Shown piece after piece: positions 52,794-61,607 of a DNA stretch of 64,000 bases (the first letter of the stretch is position 1; the number at the start of each line of letters is the position of its first letter). Below the pieces are notes generated by a model. The model searched no databases. It saw nothing but the letters and a program-made list of their open reading frames with translations, and was not told where the DNA came from. The position numbers and the translations under genes were made by a program. Source of the stretch: CAVPOO01 sp963707015 (GTDB taxonomy: Bacteria; Pseudomonadota; Gammaproteobacteria; Thiohalobacterales; Thiohalobacteraceae); assembly GCA_963707015.1 (NCBI GenBank), contig CAVPOO010000021.1:124001-188000 (forward strand), in the 5' to 3' direction.

Positions 52794-54305
52794 TCAGCAG
52801 GCGGCAGCTGCACGACGGCCGGTGAACCACAGCACCAGCAGGATTCCGGCCACGAGCAGGATCACCGGGTAGTCTCCGAAGCGCACGTAAGGCGTCGCGC
52901 CCGCATAGGGCCGGATGGTTCCGCGCACGACCGCAGTCTCAAATTGGGGACTGCGAGCCCGTACCTGACCGTCCGGGTCGATAATCGCCGAAATGCCGGT
53001 ATTGGTCGCCCGTAGCAGATAACGCCCGGTTTCCAGCGCCCGCATACGCGCCATTTCCAGGTGTTGATGCGGGGCCGGCGAATCGCCAAACCAGCCATCG
53101 TTACTCACGTTGACCAGCCAGGCAGCCTCGGGCAGGGCGGCCGCGATCGCGTTGCCGAAGATGACTTCATAGCAGATGGAACTGCCCATCGGGTAGCCTG
53201 CCGCCCGCAACAGCGCCTGATCCGGCCTGCCGGCACTGAAGTCCGCCACCGGCAGCGGCATGACCTGCAACAGGGTGCCGAGCAGACTGCGCAGCGGCAG
53301 GTATTCGCCGAAAGGCACGAGATGCTGTTTGTAGTAGAACGCCCGGTTGTCACCCAGACTCATGAGCGCGTTGTAGTACTGCCAGTCGGAACGCTCCAGC
53401 ACCGGAATACCCGCCACCAGCGAGACCCCCGCCTGCTGCGCCTCACGCTCCAGGGCGGGCAGGAATGTCTCGGCCACCTCATGGTAGAAGGCCGGTATCG
53501 CGGTTTCCGGCCATAGGATGAGCGCGGGCTTCCAGTCCGGGTCCTGCCACTCGCGGCGCGACAGGCTGAGATACGTCTCCAGCGTGGAGTCGCGCTCGGC
53601 CGGAACCCATTTGAGCGCCTGATCGATGTTTCCCTGGACAATGCTCACGCGCAACTCATCCCCCAGGGGCGTCGTCCAGTCGACACGCCCCAGCAGGAAG
53701 CTCGCGGCGAACAGCACGCCCAGCCCGAGTCCGCCGAGCCAGCGCGTTTTCGCGCCTGCCGAAAGCAGCAGCGTGAGCAGCGCAGCGCCCAACACCGTCA
53801 TGAAACTCACGCCATAACTGCCCGCTACCGGCGCCCACCAGGCCAGCAGGCTGTCGATCTGGCTGTAGCCGACGCTGAGCCAGGGAAAACCGGTGAGAAA
53901 CCAGCCCCGTATCAGCTCCAGTGCCACCCAGACGGCGGGCATGGCCCAGACAAGCCGGGCGGCGCCGAGCGGCTGCAACGCGCGCGTCGCCAGGTAACCC
54001 GCAAGGGCCGGAAACAGTGCCAGAAACGCCACGAACAGCAGCATGACGCCGACGGCGAGCGGCAGAGGACTGTGGCCGTAGACGTGAATGCTGATGTAGA
54101 CCCAATAGACGCCGAACCCGAACATGCCGAAGCCGAACAGATAGCCTTGCCAGAACGCCTGGCGGGGACTGGCGGTCTGCCACAAGGCGAACAGCACGGC
54201 CGGCGCAAACAGGGCGAGCGGGAACCAGCCAAAGGGCGCAAAGGCCAGGGGCATGAGCGCGCCGGCCGCGAGCGCGACGGCAAGGCGCATCCAGGGTGCT
54301 CTCAT
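52794..54305 (-). CDS. lnt: Apolipoprotein N-acyltransferase Lnt
   Basis: Lnt adds the third acyl chain to lipoproteins in the inner membrane. The 503-residue product has about eight membrane segments and a periplasmic nitrilase-like domain with catalytic Glu in LILWPETAIPAFY, Lys in FYYKQHLVPFGEYLPL and Cys in SSICYEVIFGN. The C-terminal membrane segment (VILLVAGILLVLWFTG) ends the protein. It lies between corC and leuS. Confidence 0.97.
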   Translation of the reverse strand: MRAPWMRLAVALAAGALMPLAFAPFGWFPLALFAPAVLFALWQTASPRQAFWQGYLFGFGMFGFGVYWVYISIHVYGHSPLPLAVGVMLLFVAFLALFPALAGYLATRALQPLGAARLVWAMPAVWVALELIRGWFLTGFPWLSVGYSQIDSLLAWWAPVAGSYGVSFMTVLGAALLTLLLSAGAKTRWLGGLGLGVLFAASFLLGRVDWTTPLGDELRVSIVQGNIDQALKWVPAERDSTLETYLSLSRREWQDPDWKPALILWPETAIPAFYHEVAETFLPALEREAQQAGVSLVAGIPVLERSDWQYYNALMSLGDNRAFYYKQHLVPFGEYLPLRSLLGTLLQVMPLPVADFSAGRPDQALLRAAGYPMGSSICYEVIFGNAIAAALPEAAWLVNVSNDGWFGDSPAPHQHLEMARMRALETGRYLLRATNTGISAIIDPDGQVRARSPQFETAVVRGTIRPYAGATPYVRFGDYPVILLVAGILLVLWFTGRRAAAAC

Positions 54306-54389
54306 CGCGCGCCCCTGCGGTCACGGGCCAACACGACGGCTGTGGCGTCAGCGGGCAGGCATGCGCCGGGGGCTGTCGTGCACCGGGCG

Positions 54390-55262
54390 TCAGGCAAAGG
54401 CGGCTCTGTCGGTCTGCGCCTTCTTTGCGCTGACACTGAGCTCCAGCAACTGCACACGCCGGCTGTCGGCACGCAGGACCTTGAACCGCAACTGGGACAG
54501 GGTCACGGTCTCGCCCCGTTTGGGCAGATGCCCGAACGCGTGTGTCACGAGTCCGCCAATCGTATCGAATTCCTCATCGCTGAAGCCGGTGCCGAAGTAG
54601 GCGTTGAAATCCTCGACCGGGGTGAGCGCCTTGATGATGTAGACTGTGTCATTGCGCCGCCGGATAAACGAGCCTTCCTCGATATCGTGCTCGTCAGCAA
54701 TATCGCCGACAATCTGCTCGAGTACGTCCTCGATCGTCACCATGCCTGCCACCCCGCCATACTCGTCCACGACAATGGCCATGTGGTTGCGGCTGGCACG
54801 AAACTCATTCAGCAGCACGTTGAGCCGTTTACTCTCGGGTATGAATACCGCCGGACGCAGCATGTCGCGGATATCGAACTGCTGCCCCGCGTCGAGACGA
54901 TAGCGCAGCAGGTCTTTCGCCAGCAGGATGCCCACCACCTCATCGCGATTCTCGCCAATCACCGGGAAACGTGAATGCCCGGATTCGACAATGACGGGCA
55001 GGATTTCTGCCGGTGTGTCGTCGCGGTTCACGATGACCATCTGCGCCCGGGGGATCATGATATCGCGCACCTGCAGTTCCGAGACCTGAAGCACGCTTTC
55101 AATCATGCTGAGCGCATCGGCATCGAGGAGGTTGCGACGCTGTGCGTCGCGCAGAAGTTCGATCAGTTCTTGTCGATCTTTCGGTTCGCCGGCCAGTGCC
55201 TGCCCCAGGCGCTCGAGCCAGGACCTTTGGCCGGAACCATTACTGGATGGGTCACTTTCCAT
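54390..55262 (-). CDS. corC: CBS-domain protein CorC (YbeX)
   Basis: CorC family proteins have two CBS domains and a C-terminal CorC/HlyC domain, and are linked to magnesium and cobalt efflux and to ribosome function. The 290-residue product shows SELQVRDIMIPRAQMVIVNRDDTPAEILPVIVESGHSRFPVIGENRDEVVGILLAKDLLRY, FRASRNHMAIVVDEYGGVAGMVTIEDVLEQIVGDI and TIGGLVTHAFGHLPKRGETV. It lies between ybeY and lnt, as in E. coli. The 84 bp between it and lnt hold no gene. Confidence 0.96.
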   Translation of the reverse strand: MESDPSSNGSGQRSWLERLGQALAGEPKDRQELIELLRDAQRRNLLDADALSMIESVLQVSELQVRDIMIPRAQMVIVNRDDTPAEILPVIVESGHSRFPVIGENRDEVVGILLAKDLLRYRLDAGQQFDIRDMLRPAVFIPESKRLNVLLNEFRASRNHMAIVVDEYGGVAGMVTIEDVLEQIVGDIADEHDIEEGSFIRRRNDTVYIIKALTPVEDFNAYFGTGFSDEEFDTIGGLVTHAFGHLPKRGETVTLSQLRFKVLRADSRRVQLLELSVSAKKAQTDRAAFA

Positions 55263-55436
55263 AAATATTCAGCAGCTTAATGCTCCTTTGCAACCTGAGT
55301 TCTGCATCTTGACAGGCCTCGGCCAGTCCGATCACGCGAGTGTAACGACAAACCGCGCATTATGACACACACCGGCGAGCACGCGCGAGATCCGGGCTCG
55401 CGCCGCGCCGCCCGAAGCAGGCAGCAGCTACGCGCT

Positions 55437-55652
55437 TCATTCGGCCTCGCCGAATTCCCGGGAGACGGGCGGTTCGGGGCAGCCCGGACAGTAGGTGGGA
55501 TCCAGCACGAAGCGATTCTCCGGCAGCGGAATCCGGTGAATCCGGAAAAACCATTCGACGGCCCGATGCCGCCGCTCAAAACTCCAGCCACCATAGTTGC
55601 GGAACAGCTCAATCAGTTTCCTGTACAGATCCTGGTGTGACATTCTGGCCAT
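55437..55652 (-). CDS. Small protein of unknown function between ybeY and corC
   Basis: This is a 71-residue frame (MARMSHQDLYRKLIELFRNYGG...). AGGAG lies about 10 nt upstream of the ATG. The N-terminal half is charged and amphipathic; the C-terminal half has FVLDPTYCPGC and an acidic tail. Codon use is in keeping with its neighbours, with GC-rich third positions in many codons. A CxxC pair hints at metal binding, but only two cysteines are present. I do not recognise a family. Lying inside the corC-ybeY operon it is probably co-transcribed. Confidence 0.5.
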   Translation of the reverse strand: MARMSHQDLYRKLIELFRNYGGWSFERRHRAVEWFFRIHRIPLPENRFVLDPTYCPGCPEPPVSREFGEAE

Positions 55653-55788
55653 AATTCTTCGCGCTCCTGCTTGGGTCACCACCGATACGGCATACCGGCA
55701 CAGCCACACCTTGCGAAGTTCATGCCACAGAAATACGCCAATTTACCGACGCCACCACCCGGGCTGCAGCCCGGCGGGCTGATCCGTG

Positions 55789-56250
55789 TCAATCGTCCAG
55801 CCCATAGGGATCCGGGAAGCCGAGCCTGGCGAGAATCTCCCGCTCCAGGGTCTCCATCGCCTGCGCCTGCCTCGGGTGCTCGTGGTCATAGCCACGCAGA
55901 TGCAGAATGCCATGCACGACCAGGTGTGCCCAGTGCGCCTGCTCCGGCTTGCCTTGTTGCGCCGCCTCGCGGCTGACGAGGGGCGCACAGATCGCCAGGT
56001 CGCCCAGCAGGTCCGAATCGATGCCAGGCAGCGGGTCATAGGCAAACGAAAGCACGTTGGTGGGACCTTTTTTGTTTCGATAGACCTCGTTCAGATGGGC
56101 ACTCTCCGCACGATCGACCAGGCGTATGGTCACCTCGGCGCGGCGTGTGGATGCGCCCAGGGCGCCGCTCACCCACCGCCTGAATGCCTTATCCGTCGGC
56201 AGATCGCAGCCACTGATGGCACGCTGGATTTCCAGATGCAGACGCCTCAC
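55789..56250 (-). CDS. ybeY: Endoribonuclease YbeY
   Basis: YbeY is a zinc endoribonuclease required for 16S rRNA 3' maturation and ribosome quality control. The 153-residue product contains the zinc motif HLVVHGILHLRGYDHEH, preceded by NEVYRNKKGPTNVLSFAYD and GDLAICAPLVSREAAQQGK. The gene lies between ybeZ and corC, matching the E. coli ybeZ-ybeY-ybeX-lnt order. The stop is close to the small unknown gene downstream. Confidence 0.97.
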   Translation of the reverse strand: MRRLHLEIQRAISGCDLPTDKAFRRWVSGALGASTRRAEVTIRLVDRAESAHLNEVYRNKKGPTNVLSFAYDPLPGIDSDLLGDLAICAPLVSREAAQQGKPEQAHWAHLVVHGILHLRGYDHEHPRQAQAMETLEREILARLGFPDPYGLDD

Positions 56251-56304
56251 GCCGGCTAATCAGGCAGGCGGTTCACACCCCGGGCGCCTGCGGCAGCGGA
56301 CAGG

Positions 56305-57270
56305 CTACTTCTTCTCATAACGCTCATAGGCCGTGACGATCCGCTGCACCAGGGGGTGGCGCACCACATCATGTGCGCCAAAGAAGGTAAAGCTGACATC
56401 CTCCACATCTGCCAGCACCTCCACGGCATGGCGCAAGCCGGACAACTGGGCACGCGGGAGGTCAATCTGGGTGACATCGCCGGTCACCACCGCGACCGAA
56501 CCGAACCCGATGCGGGTCAGAAACATTTTCATCTGCTCGGTGGTCGTGTTCTGCGCCTCATCGAGGATGATAAAGGATTCATTCAGCGTACGGCCGCGCA
56601 TGAATGCCAGTGGCGCAACCTCGATCACATGGCGCTCGATGAGTCTGGAAACCGTCTCGAAACCGAGCATCTCGTAGAGCGCATCATAGAGAGGCCGCAG
56701 GTAGGGATCGACCTTCTGCACCATGTCCCCGGGCAGGAAACCCAGCCGTTCTCCGGCCTCAACTGCCGGCCTGACGAGAATCAGCCGGCTGACCTTTTCC
56801 CGTTCCAGCGCCTCGACTGCACAGGCAACCGCCAGATAGGTCTTGCCCGTACCCGCCGGCCCGACACCGAAATTCAGATCGCATGACAGAATATTCTTCA
56901 GGTAACGCCGCTGGTTCGGCCCCCGCCCCTTGATCGCACCATGGCGCGTGGCAATCTCCACATCATCCTCGACGGGCTGGGACTCCGCGTAAAGTTCCGT
57001 GCTGGCCTGTTGCAGCAACAGATGCACACGCTGCGGCGTCAGCCCACCCTGCTCCGTTTCCGTGTACAGATCCCGGAGCAGCTGTGCCGCATTGTGCGTC
57101 GCGCTGCCGGACCCGATGATCCGGAACTGATTGCCGCGGCTGTTGATCTCTACGCCCAGCCGTCCCTCGATCTGGTGCAGGTGCTCATCGAACGGGCCAC
57201 ACAGGCTCGCCAGTCGATTGTTGTCGACCGGCTCGAGCGTGATATCGAGAAATTTCGGCTGGGAATCCAA
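56305..57270 (-). CDS. ybeZ: PhoH-like ATPase YbeZ
   Basis: YbeZ is a PhoH-family P-loop ATPase that partners YbeY. The 321-residue product has an N-terminal KH-like part (CGPFDEHLHQIEGRLGVEINSRGNQFRIIG), Walker A GVGPAGTGKTYLAVA, VEAGERLGFLPGD and Walker B FIILDEAQNTTTEQMKMFLTRIG. It begins 22 bp after miaB and continues into ybeY. Confidence 0.97.
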   Translation of the reverse strand: MDSQPKFLDITLEPVDNNRLASLCGPFDEHLHQIEGRLGVEINSRGNQFRIIGSGSATHNAAQLLRDLYTETEQGGLTPQRVHLLLQQASTELYAESQPVEDDVEIATRHGAIKGRGPNQRRYLKNILSCDLNFGVGPAGTGKTYLAVACAVEALEREKVSRLILVRPAVEAGERLGFLPGDMVQKVDPYLRPLYDALYEMLGFETVSRLIERHVIEVAPLAFMRGRTLNESFIILDEAQNTTTEQMKMFLTRIGFGSVAVVTGDVTQIDLPRAQLSGLRHAVEVLADVEDVSFTFFGAHDVVRHPLVQRIVTAYERYEKK

Positions 57271-57292
57271 GAGATGCGTCTGGCAAACGGGA

Positions 57293-58639
57293 TCAGGCCG
57301 CAGGCTCTACCGCCACGTCGAGCAGTTCTCCGCGCAGCGAATTTGGCAAAGCCTCGGTGATGCGCACCGTGACAAAACGTCCGATCAGCGCCAGGTCGGC
57401 GGCAAAGTTCACGACGCGGTTATTATCCGTGCGACCGGACATCTGCGCCGGGCTCTTGCGCGAGGGCCCCTCGACGAGGACGCGCTGCTCAGTGCCGATC
57501 ATGGCCTGACTGTATTCTGCGGCCAGCTGGTTGATACGCGCCTGCAATCGCTGCAGGCGCGCCTTCTTGACCTCCATGCTGACATCATCCGGCAGACCGG
57601 CGGCCGGCGTGCCGGGGCGCGGACTGTAGATAAAGCTGAATGAGTGATCGAAACGCACCGCGTCGATCAAGTCCATGGTTGCCTCGAAATCCGTATCTGT
57701 CTCACCGGGAAATCCGACAATGAAATCCGAAGACAGACTGATACCGGGCCGCGCCTCGCGCAACCGCCGGATAATTGCCTTGTACTCGAGCGCCGTGTGA
57801 TTACGCTTCATCAGGGCCAGCACCCGGTCCGAACCGCTTTGCACCGGCAGATGCAGTTGACCGACGAGCGCCGGAACGTCCGCATAAACCTGGATAAGAC
57901 TGTCACTCATCTCGAGCGGATGGGAGGTTGTGTAACGAATCCTGCCGATACCCTCCACCGCGGCAAGGTAGTTGATCAACAGTGCGAGATCGGCGCTTTC
58001 GCCGTCGTGCATCAGGCCCCGGTAGGCATTGACGTTCTGTCCCAGCAGGGTCACTTCCCGAGCGCCCTGACCGGCAAGACTGGCGACCTCGGCAATGATA
58101 TCGTCGAAGGGCCGGCTGATCTCTTCACCCCGGGTATAGGGAACCACACAGAAACTGCAGTACTTGCTGCAGCCTTCCATAATGGAGACGAAGGCGCTGG
58201 GACCATCGGCCCGCGGCTCGGGCAGACAGTCAAACTTCTCTATCTCGGGGAAGGACACATCGATCACGGGGCGCCGCTCCGTATAGACACGGCGCAGCAT
58301 CTCCGGCAGTCGATGCAACGTCTGGGGGCCGAAGACGAGATCGACGAAGGGCGCGCGCGCGCGCAGGGACTCGCCCTCCTGGCTGGCAACACAGCCGCCC
58401 ACACCGATCACCAGACCGGGGCGCTGCAGCTTCCACTCGCGCCACTGCCCCAGCTGGGAAAACACCTTTTCCTGGGCCTTTTCGCGAATCGAACAGGTGT
58501 TCAGCAGGAGCACATCGGCGTCTTCGGGGTGTGCGCTCAAGGCCAACCCGTGTGACTTCGCGAGCACATCCGCAATACGCGATGAATCATACGCGTTCAT
58601 CTGGCAGCCATGGGTCTTGATGTACAGCTTACGGGTCAT
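57293..58639 (-). CDS. miaB: tRNA-2-methylthio-N6-dimethylallyladenosine synthase MiaB
   Basis: MiaB methylthiolates i6A37 of tRNA using two 4Fe-4S clusters. The 448-residue product has the N-terminal cluster domain (KLYIKTHGCQMNAYDS, LLNTCSIREKAQEKVFSQLG), the radical-SAM motif CSKYCSFCVVPYTRG and a C-terminal TRAM domain. The start is the ATG at 58639; the frame runs further upstream but is not family-like. It is downstream of rnpB and starts the miaB-ybeZ-ybeY-corC-lnt operon. Confidence 0.98.
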   Translation of the reverse strand: MTRKLYIKTHGCQMNAYDSSRIADVLAKSHGLALSAHPEDADVLLLNTCSIREKAQEKVFSQLGQWREWKLQRPGLVIGVGGCVASQEGESLRARAPFVDLVFGPQTLHRLPEMLRRVYTERRPVIDVSFPEIEKFDCLPEPRADGPSAFVSIMEGCSKYCSFCVVPYTRGEEISRPFDDIIAEVASLAGQGAREVTLLGQNVNAYRGLMHDGESADLALLINYLAAVEGIGRIRYTTSHPLEMSDSLIQVYADVPALVGQLHLPVQSGSDRVLALMKRNHTALEYKAIIRRLREARPGISLSSDFIVGFPGETDTDFEATMDLIDAVRFDHSFSFIYSPRPGTPAAGLPDDVSMEVKKARLQRLQARINQLAAEYSQAMIGTEQRVLVEGPSRKSPAQMSGRTDNNRVVNFAADLALIGRFVTVRITEALPNSLRGELLDVAVEPAA

Positions 58640-58749
58640 CTCAAATACACCATCGGGCTGGCACTTCGCCGTGCGCGCATCACTGCCGACAGGGACGCCT
58701 GAGGCGCGGATTTCCCGTCGCTTCCCGTCCACCTCGCTGCGCACGACTC

Positions 58750-58792
58750 ACACCCGCAAAAAAAAGAGCCGGCCTGTAAGCCGGGTTCTGTC
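58750..58792 (-). terminator. Rho-independent terminator of rnpB
   Basis: On the minus strand the last RNase P stem (CCGGC ... GCCGG) is followed by eight U residues (58758-58765), which form an intrinsic terminator. miaB starts about 110 bp further on. Confidence 0.75.
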
Positions 58793-59117
58793 GTGGACAG
58801 TCATTCATCTGGGATTCACGTCACCGTGAACCTCAAGCGACCTACCCGGGAGCCGTGCGGGCAACACCCTTGCTCCCCTATTTGGTCTTGCTCCAGGTGG
58901 GGTTTACCCTGCCGCGGCGTGTTACCAGCCGCGCGGTGCGCTCTTACCGCACCTTTTCACCCTTACCGGGACCGGGGCATTACTCCCTGGCCCCTCGGCG
59001 GTATGTTTTCTGTGGCACTTTCCGTAGGCTCGCGCCCCCCAGGCATTACCTGGCACCCTGCCCTGTGGAGCCCGGACTTTCCTCCGCATGGTCTGCAGCG
59101 ACTGTCCGGCCGGCTCC
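58766..59117 (-). ncRNA. rnpB: RNase P RNA (bacterial class A)
   Basis: RnpB is the catalytic RNA that matures tRNA 5' ends. The roughly 352-nt RNA shows the conserved core on the minus strand: GAGGAAAGTCCGGGCTCC (59067-59085 region), GGTAAGGGTGAAAAGG, GAGCAAGACCAAATAGGGG and, near the end, ACAGAACCCGGCTTAC. The outer helix P1 pairs GAGCCGGCC (59108-59116) with GGCCGGCTC (58766-58774), which fixes both ends. A TATACT box lies 8 nt upstream and a T-run follows. Confidence 0.97.
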
Positions 59118-59124
59118 GGTGCGA

Positions 59125-59130
59125 AGTATA
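59125..59130 (-). promoter_or_regulatory. -10 box of rnpB
   Basis: On the minus strand TATACT sits 7-8 nt upstream of the RNase P RNA 5' end. The matching -35 region would fall inside the 3' end of the upstream TPR-like gene, where no good consensus is seen. Confidence 0.55.
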
Positions 59131-59140
59131 CCACGGACCG

Positions 59141-59632
59141 CTAGCGTCCCGCCCGGGCACGCCTGGGACGGTAGGTGAGACGCCCGATACAGCGGTTCAG
59201 GAAATGATCGCGACTCAAAAAGGCGATTGCCGGAGCGCGCCGCACCCCCATACGCCGGCGCAATTCCCGCAGCCCGGCGTGCCTGGCGTCAACCGCCAGG
59301 CCCCGCTTGATGACTTCGCAGGCCCGCCTGCGGTTGCCGAGCCTAAGCTCTGCGCGCGCCAGGTTTCGAAACACATCGCCACGCAGCAGCTCGCGCGCGG
59401 CGGCCCGGCGACACAACAGCAGCCCCCGGCGTTCGTTGAGATGAATCAGCGCCAGGCCTTCGTAGGACAGATAGGTGTTGGTCATCGGGTCGCGATGCCC
59501 TGCGATGCGCACCGCCTGACTGAAGTGGACCAGGGCGGCAGCCCAGTCGCCGTCGCGCATGTGGCGTGTCCCGCGGAGAAATTCCTGCTCGGATTCCCGA
59601 CGGCATGATGAAGCATTCCTTTGCGTGAGCAT
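59141..59632 (-). CDS. TPR-like hypothetical protein upstream of rnpB
   Basis: This is a 163-residue, arginine-rich protein. It has helical TPR-like repeats (EFLRGTRHMRDGDWAAALVHFSQAVRIAG; YLSYEGLALIHLNERRGLLLCRRAAARELLRGDVFRNLARAELRLGNRRRACEVIKRGLAVDARH). The very basic tail (RNHFLNRCIGRLTYRPRRARAGR-like) suggests nucleic-acid or ribosome contact, but this is only inferred. No signal peptide is visible. Its stop is 24 bp from the rnpB 5' end. No specific family is recognised. Confidence 0.7.
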   Translation of the reverse strand: MLTQRNASSCRRESEQEFLRGTRHMRDGDWAAALVHFSQAVRIAGHRDPMTNTYLSYEGLALIHLNERRGLLLCRRAAARELLRGDVFRNLARAELRLGNRRRACEVIKRGLAVDARHAGLRELRRRMGVRRAPAIAFLSRDHFLNRCIGRLTYRPRRARAGR

Positions 59633-59720
59633 AACGGCATCCTTCCTTCTCTTCCCTGAGATGGCGAGAGTGCAGTTTGCACCAATCGGATGGAAAAATC
59701 ATGCCCCAAGGTTCGGGCTC

Positions 59721-59898
59721 CAGTCCTTCTTCAATCGGATGATGGCGGCTGGTATGGCCACGGAATCCCCGGAAAGAACCAACAGCGATTAGACTTTTTT
59801 CCCTGTCCTTGCGTGGATTCCGTGGTTATAAATAAAAATGCGGACACTGAGCCTGGTCTGTCAGCATCCGTAATTATCGAGTTAATGAAAGCGTGCTA
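59721..59898. mobile_element. MITE-like palindromic element, copy E (full length, diverged)
   Basis: Both ends are present, though this is the most mutated copy (left end about 59723, CA in place of TA; right TA at 59897-59898). The palindrome arms lie near 59758-59774 and 59800-59825 with several mismatches. The terminal base 59896 plus TA forms the zwf stop codon TAG. The remaining sequence between it and the TPR gene shows nothing else. Confidence 0.85.
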
Positions 59899-61380
59899 AC
59901 CTTCCTGCAAGGTGTTTCGCCAGTCCTGGTCATCGCGTATGAACAGCCGGTTGGCCTCGGGCGGACCCCAGCTGCCAGCCGGATAGGTGTGGATGTAATC
60001 GCGCTCCATCGACCACACCTTCAGTATCGGGTCCACCACCCGCCATGCCCAGTCGACCTCGTCGTAGCGAAGAAACAGCGAATGGTCGCCATCGATAACG
60101 TCCAGCAGCAGGGCCTCGTAGGCGTCGATGCCGTACTGGCTGATACCACAGGTGCTGGCGTCCAGCCGCTCGGTATGCGCCCGCATCTCGAGTCCGGGCT
60201 GCTTGACCTGCAGCTCGATGCTGAGACACTCGTTAGGCTGGATATTCATCAACAGCCAGTTCGGCCGGAGCTGTTCGATGCTCGTCTCCCGGAACAGCTG
60301 CTGGGGCGGATGCTTGAAGCGGATACTGATCAGCGAATTGCTTTGCGCCATGCGTTTTCCCGTGCGCAGATAGAAGGGCACATTCCGCCAGCGCCAGTTG
60401 TCAATAAACAGTTTGAGTGCGCAAAAGGTCTCGGTAGTCGAGCGCTCCGCGACACCGGCCTCCTCGAGATACCCCGGCACCTTTTCGCCGTTGATGCTGC
60501 CGCGCGCATATTGCCCCCGAAACGCGTGGGCGTGGACCGCCGACTGAGGTATCGGACGAACCGACCGCAGCACCTTGACCTTTTCATCCCGTAACGATTC
60601 CGCATCGAGGTTAGCCGGTGGCTCCATGGCGACCAGGGTCAGCATCTGCAGCAGATGGCTCTGCACCATATCCCGCAAGGCGCCGGCGCCGTCATAGTAG
60701 CCGGCGCGTGAGCCGATCCCCAGCGTCTCGGCGTGCGTGATCTGCACATGATCGACGTAGTTCCGGTTCCATAACGGTTCCAGCATGAGATTGGCAAAGC
60801 GGAATACGAGTATGTTCTGGATCGTGCCCTTGCCAAGATAGTGATCGATGCGAAATACCTGATGCTCACCGAAGCTCTTGGCGATCTGTTGGTGAAGGAT
60901 CTCGGCGCTTTCGAGATCGGATCCGAACGGTTTTTCGATCACCACCCGACGCCAGCCCCCGGCTTCCTGATTCAGACCGGCGGCGGCGAGCTCCCGGATC
61001 GCGGTCCCGAACTGCGCCGGCTTGAGCGCCATGTAGAAGGCAATGTTCTCGGGAAACGTTCCCTCCAGTGTTGCCTTGAGCCGCTGGTAGGCAGCGCTGT
61101 CGGCCAGATCGCCCTCGAAGAAATGCAGGCGCTCACGGAAGCGCGCCAGCACCTCAGGCTGCAGGCCGTCTCTCGCCCGCGGACCCAGGTCCTCAACGAC
61201 CGCGTCACGCCAGGCCTCGTCGTCCCAGTCCCTGCGTCCGACACCGACGATGCGCACGCCCTGTGGCAGGCGGCCCGCCTCGTCCAGATGATAAAGGGCC
61301 GGCAGTAACTTGACACGCGACAGATTGCCGGTCGCGCCAAAAATGACAAAGGTACAGGCTTCAAGCATGGCAGTTTCCAT
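59896..61380 (-). CDS. zwf: Glucose-6-phosphate 1-dehydrogenase Zwf
   Basis: Zwf oxidises glucose-6-phosphate to 6-phosphogluconolactone and makes NADPH. The 494-residue product has the dinucleotide fold FVIFGATGNLSRVKLLPALY, the active-site motif RIDHYLGKG near residue 177, and EKPFGSDLESA. The start is the ATG at 61380 with GGGGAG 9 nt upstream. It is the last gene in its direction, and its TAG stop lies in the neighbouring palindromic element. Its partner genes (pgl, edd) are not adjacent. Confidence 0.97.
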   Translation of the reverse strand: METAMLEACTFVIFGATGNLSRVKLLPALYHLDEAGRLPQGVRIVGVGRRDWDDEAWRDAVVEDLGPRARDGLQPEVLARFRERLHFFEGDLADSAAYQRLKATLEGTFPENIAFYMALKPAQFGTAIRELAAAGLNQEAGGWRRVVIEKPFGSDLESAEILHQQIAKSFGEHQVFRIDHYLGKGTIQNILVFRFANLMLEPLWNRNYVDHVQITHAETLGIGSRAGYYDGAGALRDMVQSHLLQMLTLVAMEPPANLDAESLRDEKVKVLRSVRPIPQSAVHAHAFRGQYARGSINGEKVPGYLEEAGVAERSTTETFCALKLFIDNWRWRNVPFYLRTGKRMAQSNSLISIRFKHPPQQLFRETSIEQLRPNWLLMNIQPNECLSIELQVKQPGLEMRAHTERLDASTCGISQYGIDAYEALLLDVIDGDHSLFLRYDEVDWAWRVVDPILKVWSMERDYIHTYPAGSWGPPEANRLFIRDDQDWRNTLQEG

Positions 61381-61607
61381 TCACTGTGACTCCCCAAAGA
61401 TCCGTTTCTGACATTCCCGGTTTCCTGCCCTCGCACTGGCCACACACGAAACGAACAGGCAGGTTGCCGCCACGTACGTTAGACCGATCCCCGGGTTCCC
61501 GCAACGTGTCGCCGGCGTGCGCCCGGGTGCAGTGCGCGCGCAGTCGCTGTAAACTACAGCGACTCGCGCCGCGTGATCCAGGGATAGCGGGTTTCGACGG
61601 ACGCCCC

